61,236 bases of DNA. Origin: an uncultured Christensenella sp. (GTDB taxonomy: Bacteria > Bacillota > Clostridia > Christensenellales > Borkfalkiaceae). Under the pieces are notes generated by a model. It did not search any database, was not told the origin of the DNA, and was given only the letters and a program-made list of their open reading frames with translations. Positions 55,694 through 61,236 of this stretch are shown here, piece by piece. The stretch spans positions 1 through 61,236 of the forward strand of contig CAJUHT010000008.1 in assembly GCA_910586035.1 (NCBI GenBank), read 5' to 3'. The position numbers and the translations under genes were made by a program. The first letter of the stretch is position 1, and every line of letters starts with the position of its first letter.

Positions 55694-56961
55694 AAACTTT
55701 GATTTGCGGTGGCGATGTAGTATTGCCGCAGGGTATTAAGAGGGCGGATTTACTGCTTGAAGGCAATAAAATAGTTAAAATTGCTGAAAAAATACGGCGC
55801 GAGGCGGACTATAAGGTTATAGACGCTAAGGGCAAAACGGTTTTGGCTGGCATAATCGATATACACGTGCACTTGCGCGAGCCTGGTTTTGAGGGCAAGG
55901 AAGATATAGAAAGCGGCTCCAAGGCGGCGGTTGCGGGCGGCGTTACGCAGGTTTGCTGTATGCCCAACACCGACCCCGTTTGCGACAACGCGGTGGTTAT
56001 AAAATACATTTTATCGCGCGCGGCGGAAGTAAATTTGTGCAAGGTAAAGCCGATTGGCGCAATCACCAAGGGCGAAAAAGGCGAAGCGCTTGCCGAAATA
56101 GGCAAAATGGCGCAGGCGGGCGCGGTAGCCGTGTCCGACGACGGAAGGTCGGTTATGAATTCGCTGATAATGCGCCTGGGTATGGAGTATGCAAGCGGCT
56201 TCAACTTAAAGTGCCTTTGCCATTGCGAGGATATAAATCTCGTCGACGGCGGGGTTGTAAACGAGGGCAAAAATTCCACGCTTACCGGTTTAAAGAGCAG
56301 TCCTCGCGCGGCGGAGGACATAATGATTGCCCGCGACATCAGTCTTGCGGAAAGCCTCGGCGTGCCCGTGCATATCTGCCACGTTTCCACTTACAGCGGC
56401 GTTGATATAATCCGCTCGGCAAAAAAGCGCGGAGTAAAGGTTACGGCGGAAACCTGTCCGCACTACTTTATACTGACTGACGATATTATAACCGACTTCG
56501 ATACTTTTACTAAGGTAAATCCGCCCGTAAGGGAAGAAAAGGACAGACTGGCTATTATCGAGGGGCTTAAAGACGGCACGCTCGACTGCATAGTAACCGA
56601 CCACGCGCCCCACTCCAAAAAGGATAAGGAAGTGGAGTACAATTTAGCCGCGTTCGGTATGAGCGGAATAGAAACGAGCTTTGCTCTGTCCTATACCTAT
56701 CTTGTAAAGAGCGGAATAATGAGTTTGAGCGAGCTTTCGCGCCTTATGTCGGCTAATCCCGCAAAGACGCTCGGCTTGGAGGGCGGCGAAATTGCCGAGG
56801 GTGCGGTAGCCGACCTTGCAATAGTCGATTTGAATGCAAAATATACGATTGACGGCAATAAGTTTATTTCCAAGGGGAAGAACACGCCGTTCAACGGATA
56901 CGAAGTGTACGGCAAAGTTTGTTGCACGCTGGTTGACGGCGAAGTAAAATACGAAAATTAA
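55690..56961 (+). CDS. pyrC: Dihydroorotase
   Basis: 423 residues, class I amidohydrolase: DIHVHLREPGFEGKEDIESG (metal-binding HxH, about 55-74), HCED near 177, HICHVSTYSG near 229, and DHAPHSKKDKE near 303. It cyclises carbamoyl aspartate to dihydroorotate. It overlaps pyrB by 4 bp. Confidence 0.97.
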   Translation: MKTLICGGDVVLPQGIKRADLLLEGNKIVKIAEKIRREADYKVIDAKGKTVLAGIIDIHVHLREPGFEGKEDIESGSKAAVAGGVTQVCCMPNTDPVCDNAVVIKYILSRAAEVNLCKVKPIGAITKGEKGEALAEIGKMAQAGAVAVSDDGRSVMNSLIMRLGMEYASGFNLKCLCHCEDINLVDGGVVNEGKNSTLTGLKSSPRAAEDIMIARDISLAESLGVPVHICHVSTYSGVDIIRSAKKRGVKVTAETCPHYFILTDDIITDFDTFTKVNPPVREEKDRLAIIEGLKDGTLDCIVTDHAPHSKKDKEVEYNLAAFGMSGIETSFALSYTYLVKSGIMSLSELSRLMSANPAKTLGLEGGEIAEGAVADLAIVDLNAKYTIDGNKFISKGKNTPFNGYEVYGKVCCTLVDGEVKYEN

Positions 56962-56983
56962 AAAACCGAGAGGGAGTATAAAT

Positions 56984-57898
56984 ATGGTTGACAAGTTAAT
57001 AGAAAAGATTATAGAGATGCAAAACCCCACGTGCGTGGGGCTTGATACCGATTTTTCCTATCTTCCCGACGAAATGCGGGACGGTATGGCTACTTTCGAG
57101 GGCGTTGCCGAGCAACTCATCGAATTCAATATGAATATCATAGATAAGGTATGCGACATAGTGCCCGCCGTAAAAGTGCAGGTTGCCTATTACGAGCAGT
57201 ACGGCTTCGAGGGTATGCGCGCTTTCGACTGCACCGTAAACTATGCCCGCGGCAGGGGGTTGTACGTAATAGCCGACTGCAAGCGCAACGACATCGGCTC
57301 CACCGCAAAATGTTATTCCACGGCATACCTTGGCGAAACGGATATAAACGGTAAAAGGCTTACGGCTTTCCCCGCAGATATGCTTACGGTAAACGGCTAT
57401 CTCGGCACGGACGGTATACAGCCGTTTGTCGAGGACGTTAAAAGGCACGACAAGGGTATATTTGTACTCGTTAAAACCTCCAACCCGTCAAGCGGGGAAT
57501 TGCAGAATTTAAAGCTTGAAAGCGGCGAACCGCTGTACGAGCGTATGGGTAAGCTTGTAGAGAGCTGGGGCGCGGACTGCGTAGGCAAGTACGGCTATTC
57601 CGACGTCGGCGCGGTTGTCGGCGCAACCCATCCCGAGGAGGCGGAAAGGCTGCGCAAACTTTTAAAACACACGTTTTTCCTTATTCCCGGTTACGGCGCG
57701 CAGGGCGCAAACGCGCAGATGCTTAAATGCTGTTTCGACGAGAGTGGGTTGGGCGGCATAGTCAACAATTCCCGCGGAATAATCTGCGCCTATAAAAAGC
57801 CCGCGTATACGGGGCTTGGATATGCCGAAGCGGCGCGCGCGGCTTGCATAGATATGCAAAGGGACTTGGTCAATACTCTGGGTAAAATAGGAAGATGA
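56984..57898 (+). CDS. pyrF: Orotidine 5'-phosphate decarboxylase, type 2
   Basis: 304 residues, the longer type-2 form. CVGLDTDFSYLP at the start, VKVQVAYYEQYG, and the catalytic DCKRNDIGSTA (about 103-113, K and the two D). It converts OMP to UMP. The stop overlaps pyrK (ATGA). Neighbouring pyr genes confirm the assignment. Confidence 0.96.
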   Translation: MVDKLIEKIIEMQNPTCVGLDTDFSYLPDEMRDGMATFEGVAEQLIEFNMNIIDKVCDIVPAVKVQVAYYEQYGFEGMRAFDCTVNYARGRGLYVIADCKRNDIGSTAKCYSTAYLGETDINGKRLTAFPADMLTVNGYLGTDGIQPFVEDVKRHDKGIFVLVKTSNPSSGELQNLKLESGEPLYERMGKLVESWGADCVGKYGYSDVGAVVGATHPEEAERLRKLLKHTFFLIPGYGAQGANAQMLKCCFDESGLGGIVNNSRGIICAYKKPAYTGLGYAEAARAACIDMQRDLVNTLGKIGR

Positions 57899-58656
57899 AA
57901 GAACTTGTTACAAAAGTAAAAGAGGTAAAAAATATTGCCGAAAACACCTTTTCTCTGACCGTTACGCTGCCTGAAAGCGTAGGGGCAATCAAGGGCGGTC
58001 AGTTTTTGAATATCTCCACGGGAGATAACTCCCGCCTGTTGAAACGCCCTCTCGGCATAGTCAAGGCGGAGGGGAACGATATTACGGTTTGCTTTCAGGT
58101 CAAGGGCGAGGGTACCGAGGCGCTTGCAAACGCCAAGCGTGGCGAAGAATTGTCCGTTCTGCTTCCGCTCGGCAACGGCTTCGATATACCAAAAAGCGCA
58201 AAAAACATAGTCGTATTGGGTGGCGGAGTGGGCGTTTTTCCCCTGTTGCCCGTTGTGTGCGGCAATACAGGCAAAAATTTTTACACGTACTTGGGTTTCC
58301 GCAACAAAAACTGCGCCTGCCTTTTAGACGAGTTTAAGTCAAGCAAAAAGCTTACGGTTGTAACTGACGACGGCTCTCTGGGCGGTAAGAATAACGCGGT
58401 AAACGCATACTTTGAGGAAATAGACGAAGTGCCCGCCGACCTGATTATAGCCTGCGGACCTCCCGTAATGTTGCGCGCATTAAAGGCTAAGCTCAAAGAA
58501 AGCGGGGTAAAAACGCCCTGTTTTGTATCGCTTGAAGAGAGAATGGGGTGCGGTATAGGCGCTTGCCTTGTATGCGTGTGTAAAAAATCGGACGGAGGCA
58601 ACGCCCGCGTATGCAAAGACGGACCCGTTTTCGATATTGACGAGGTGGAGTTGTAA
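57895..58656 (+). CDS. pyrK: Dihydroorotate dehydrogenase electron-transfer subunit
   Basis: 253 residues. An FAD domain (RLLKRPLGIV), an NAD-binding domain (VVLGGGVGVFPLLPV) and a C-terminal 2Fe-2S site MGCGIGACLVCVC...RVCKDG. It couples PyrD to NAD+ in class 1B enzymes. It overlaps pyrF and pyrD (TAATG), giving equal translation with its partner. Confidence 0.95.
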   Translation: MKELVTKVKEVKNIAENTFSLTVTLPESVGAIKGGQFLNISTGDNSRLLKRPLGIVKAEGNDITVCFQVKGEGTEALANAKRGEELSVLLPLGNGFDIPKSAKNIVVLGGGVGVFPLLPVVCGNTGKNFYTYLGFRNKNCACLLDEFKSSKKLTVVTDDGSLGGKNNAVNAYFEEIDEVPADLIIACGPPVMLRALKAKLKESGVKTPCFVSLEERMGCGIGACLVCVCKKSDGGNARVCKDGPVFDIDEVEL

Positions 58657-59573
58657 TGGCAAATTTAAGCGTTGAAATATGCGGGGTAAAGTTTAAAAAC
58701 CCCGTAATTGCGGCAAGCGGCACTTACGGCTTCGGCAGGGAGTACGACGAAATTTACGATATAGGTCAAATCGGCGGAATTTCTACCAAGGGCTTGACGA
58801 ACGAGCCGCGGCTGGGCAATCCCGTGCCGCGCATTGCCGAGGGGCATAGCGTTATTTTAAACGCGGTCGGCTTGCAAAACCCCGGCGTAGAACACTTTAT
58901 AAAGTACGATTTGGACTTTTTAAAGAGTAAAAACACGGTAATAATCGCCAACGTTGCGGGAAACACTCTTGAAGATTACGGAAAAATCTGTCATAGGCTC
59001 GACGGGCTGGTCGATATGATAGAGCTCAATATTTCCTGCCCCAACGTTCACGCGGGCGGTATGGCTCTTGGAATCAAGCCGAAAAATATAGAAGAAGTTA
59101 CTTCGCTTGCAAAGAGCAATTTGCGTAAAACTCCGCTTATAGTCAAGCTTTCGCCCAACGTCGAAAGCATATCAACCAACGCAAAGGCAGCGGAAAGCGG
59201 CGGAGCGGACTGCATTTCGCTCGTAAACACGTTTACGGGTATGGTAGTCGATTTGGAGAGGCGCAAACCGATAATTGCAAACAACACGGGCGGCGTATCG
59301 GGCGCGGGAATCAAGCCCATCGCGCTTAAAATGGTTTACGATGCGGCTCACGCCGTCAAAATTCCCGTGATAGGTATGGGCGGAATTATGACGGGTAAAG
59401 ACGCGCTTGAATTTATGTGCGCGGGCGCAAAGGCGGTGCAGGTCGGTACGGCGAATTTTTACGACGCAAACGCATTGCCCCGAATAATAGCCGAAATGAA
59501 CGGTTGGCTTGATAAACACAATATCGTAAACGTGAACGAGATAGTCGATACGCTTACGCTCAACGCAAGATAA
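58656..59573 (+). CDS. pyrD: Dihydroorotate dehydrogenase, class 1B catalytic subunit
   Basis: 305 residues. FMN barrel with GTYGFGREY (N-terminal), LNISCPNVHAGG (about 127-138, the catalytic Cys of class 1B), VNTFTGMVVD, and GGIMTGKDALEFMCAGAKAVQVGT as the phosphate-binding end. The class 1B assignment is backed by adjacent pyrK. Confidence 0.97.
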   Translation: MANLSVEICGVKFKNPVIAASGTYGFGREYDEIYDIGQIGGISTKGLTNEPRLGNPVPRIAEGHSVILNAVGLQNPGVEHFIKYDLDFLKSKNTVIIANVAGNTLEDYGKICHRLDGLVDMIELNISCPNVHAGGMALGIKPKNIEEVTSLAKSNLRKTPLIVKLSPNVESISTNAKAAESGGADCISLVNTFTGMVVDLERRKPIIANNTGGVSGAGIKPIALKMVYDAAHAVKIPVIGMGGIMTGKDALEFMCAGAKAVQVGTANFYDANALPRIIAEMNGWLDKHNIVNVNEIVDTLTLNAR

Positions 59574-59622
59574 CAAAGTACGGTTAAAAATTTACAAATA
59601 AAAAAAGGAAGGAAGGGGTACA

Positions 59623-60285
59623 ATGGAACTTACTTACAAACAGCAGTTTATAAAGTTTATGGTAGACAACGGAGTGCTTAAATTCGGTGAATTTACTCTG
59701 AAAAGCGGCAGAAAGGCGCCCTATTTTATCAATACGGGAAACTACAAAACGGGCTCTCAGCTCGCCCGTCTGGGAAAATATTACGCCGCTTGCATACAGC
59801 AAAACGGCATAAAGGCGGAAACTTTGGTCGGACCCGCGTATAAGGGTATTCCCCTTGCTGTAACTACGGCTGTGTCGCTTTCCAATGATTACGGCGTAGA
59901 TATGAATTACTGTTTCGACCGCAAGGAAGTTAAGGACCACGGCGAGGGCGGTCTGTTTGTTGGCAAACAACTCCAAGACGGCGAAAAGGTTATAATAATA
60001 GAAGACGTTATGACTTCGGGCAAAGCGTTAAGGGAGATTCTTCCCAAACTCAAAGCTACCGCAAACGTTGAAATTGCGGCAATGGTCATTTCGGTCGACC
60101 GTATGGAAAAGGGGCTGGAAAGTCAGCTCTCCGCCGTGCAGGAAGTTTATAAAGAATTCGGAGTTAAAGTCTATTCAATCGTTACTATGTCCGATATCAT
60201 CGAGGCTATCGAAAGCGGAATTATCGACGGTAGCGAGTTTCTCGGCAGGATGAAGGAGTACCGCTCCGCTTACGGCGTGGAGTAA
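59623..60285 (+). CDS. pyrE: Orotate phosphoribosyltransferase
   Basis: 220 residues. LKSGRKAPYFINTGNYKTG, GPAYKGIPLA, DRKEVKDHGEGG and the PRPP-binding VIIIEDVMTSGKA (about 126-138). It joins orotate and PRPP to give OMP. Last gene of the operon; SD AAGGAAGG. No clear T-tract terminator follows. Confidence 0.97.
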   Translation: MELTYKQQFIKFMVDNGVLKFGEFTLKSGRKAPYFINTGNYKTGSQLARLGKYYAACIQQNGIKAETLVGPAYKGIPLAVTTAVSLSNDYGVDMNYCFDRKEVKDHGEGGLFVGKQLQDGEKVIIIEDVMTSGKALREILPKLKATANVEIAAMVISVDRMEKGLESQLSAVQEVYKEFGVKVYSIVTMSDIIEAIESGIIDGSEFLGRMKEYRSAYGVE

Positions 60286-60334
60286 TTTCAAATCGTTTGC
60301 AAACGCGCGTCTGCCCGCAACCCTGCGGGAAAAA

Positions 60335-61024
60335 TTAAAAACATTCAAATACATAGCCTTTATCCTTATAATAACGTATTATGCTCTTCAACGCCTGCGC
60401 TGTCGCCGTCTTGTCGGTGGTGTCGTGGGCGAGAAGAACTATATGGTCGCGGTTAGCGGGTGTGTCTATCGCAGCCTTTAACAGCTCGGCAGGGGTGGGG
60501 TTTATAAGCTCCGCGTCGCGGGTGGAAGCGTTCCAATCTACGTAGCGCATTCCGTGCGCAGTTACGGCTTTTATAAACTTTGAATTCAGCCCGAAGCTTC
60601 CGCCAGGGAAGCGGTAAACGTGTGAAAAACTGCCCGTAACCTCCTTAATCAGCGCGTTGCAGCGGTCTATATCCTCCAACAGTTTTTCCGTGGAGGAATA
60701 TATGTCCTTGTATACGTGCGAGTAGGAGTGCACGGCAACGGTGTGCCCTTCGTTGAATTGGCGTTCGATAAGGTATTTTCTGCGTTCGGCAAGCTTGCCT
60801 ACGATAAAAAACGTGGCTTTTACGTTTTCTTCTTTAAGAACGTCCAATAATTTGGGGGTAACTTTGTCGCTCGGACCGTCGTCGAAAGTAAGATAAACGC
60901 ATTTTTGCGGTTCTTCGGCAAGACCGATTTTTATGCCCGAAAATTGCGACAGCGATAAAAACTGCGCGGCTACAAGCACGAACAACAGCATAAAAGCGCA
61001 AATTACCGTGTTTTTTCTGTTCAT
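60335..61024 (-). CDS. Polysaccharide deacetylase (NodB/PdaA-like)
   Basis: 229 residues from ATG 61024; an in-frame TTG at 61069 has no SD, whereas AGGAG sits just before this ATG, though with very short spacing. An N-terminal hydrophobic segment (about 7-25) anchors or exports it. NodB motifs: TFDDGPSD (about 46-53), HSYSH (about 91-95), RFPGGS (near 125), VDWNAS and LLAHDT (near 195). It removes acetyl groups from peptidoglycan or a related glycan outside the cell. Confidence 0.88.
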   Translation of the reverse strand: MNRKNTVICAFMLLFVLVAAQFLSLSQFSGIKIGLAEEPQKCVYLTFDDGPSDKVTPKLLDVLKEENVKATFFIVGKLAERRKYLIERQFNEGHTVAVHSYSHVYKDIYSSTEKLLEDIDRCNALIKEVTGSFSHVYRFPGGSFGLNSKFIKAVTAHGMRYVDWNASTRDAELINPTPAELLKAAIDTPANRDHIVLLAHDTTDKTATAQALKSIIRYYKDKGYVFECF

Positions 61025-61153
61025 ACTCCTATGATGTGCAAAAAACCAAAATTTACCCAAACCCGCCAAAATTTATCAGTCAATTTATTGGCGTATTTTT
61101 TAAAAAATATTTTCAATGTTAAGTAAATTTGCTTGATTTTATTTGAGTTTTGA

Positions 61154-61159
61154 TATAAT
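61154..61159 (+). promoter_or_regulatory. -10 box of the tRNA-Thr gene
   Basis: TATAAT 22 bp before the tRNA 5' end; a -35-like TTGATT/TTGCTT lies upstream with suboptimal spacing. Confidence 0.55.
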
Positions 61160-61181
61160 ATGTTTAAGCAATTGAATTTTC

Positions 61182-61236
61182 GCTACTGTGGCTCAGCCGG
61201 TAGAGCAGCTGATTCGTAATCAGCAGGTCGCCAGTT
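61182..61236 (+). tRNA. tRNA-Thr (anticodon CGT), 3' part outside the window
   Basis: The first 55 nt of a tRNA: acceptor 5' strand GCTACTG, D-arm GCTCAGCCGGTAGAGC, anticodon arm CTGATTCGTAATCAG with anticodon CGT, then the variable loop and the start of the T-arm. Confidence 0.9.

Overview
The window looks like a chromosomal segment of an uncultured, low-to-mid GC Bacillota of class Clostridia, probably gut-associated. The evidence is the gene content: DUF4364, a TSCPD protein, CdaA, a pyrB-C-F-K-D-E operon with PyrK, an SpoVB-type flippase, BspA-like leucine-rich lipoproteins and a BclA-like collagen protein. Strong TATAAT promoters and purine-rich Shine-Dalgarno (SD) sites also fit. The exact order cannot be fixed by eye. 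I see no rRNA, CRISPR array, prophage, transposase or integrase.

Layout. 1-6.7 kb: small conserved genes, then an ECF transporter S component with coaX, hom and an ATP-grasp ligase. 6.7-9.2 kb: an AT-rich accessory block with a BspA-like lipoprotein and a DUF4238 protein, ending at tRNA-Ser(GGA). 9.4-18.2 kb: ppa, nitroreductase, a copper ATPase fused to a CopZ-like domain, an ArsR regulator, holA, cdaA with a 35-residue CdaR remnant, DUF1015 and aspartokinase. 18.3-21.5 kb: a glycosyltransferase next to a 110-triplet collagen-like protein, tRNA-Pro(CGG) and a 115-bp tandem repeat. 21.5-31.6 kb: a membrane protein, M29 aminopeptidase, an RlmI-like methyltransferase, a heterodimeric ABC exporter, an ABC-F protein and an M50-like protease. 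31.6-34.2 kb: a second BspA-like lipoprotein and a small zinc-ribbon gene. 34.3-45.9 kb: gyrB-gyrA, a CtpE-like P-type ATPase, serS, an exonuclease and an RsmF-like methyltransferase. 45.9-54.5 kb: a 1375-residue surface lipoprotein, a split TauE/SafE transporter, an SpoVB-like flippase, a LysM protein, a cysteine-containing unknown and a phosphoesterase. 54.5-61.2 kb: the pyrimidine operon, a polysaccharide deacetylase and a partial tRNA-Thr(CGT).

The most notable observation is a pair of related 5' leader RNAs in front of the two BspA-like lipoprotein genes, about 27 kb apart and on opposite strands. Each appears to start exactly at a long closing helix (GCNACAC...GTGTNGC). Each carries a nearly identical internal hairpin and the same joining segment, and each ends in an intrinsic terminator ahead of the SD. 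In both, an alternative hairpin overlaps the terminator's 5' arm. This is the organisation of an attenuating riboswitch-like element, and I cannot assign it to a class I know.

Other themes are several genes with a TATAAT box so close to the start codon that their transcripts should be leaderless, a copper ATPase with an internal SD and start that could release a separate CopZ-like chaperone, a transmembrane-only CdaR remnant, and an ABC-F protein in which one composite ATP site is degenerate in both of its halves.
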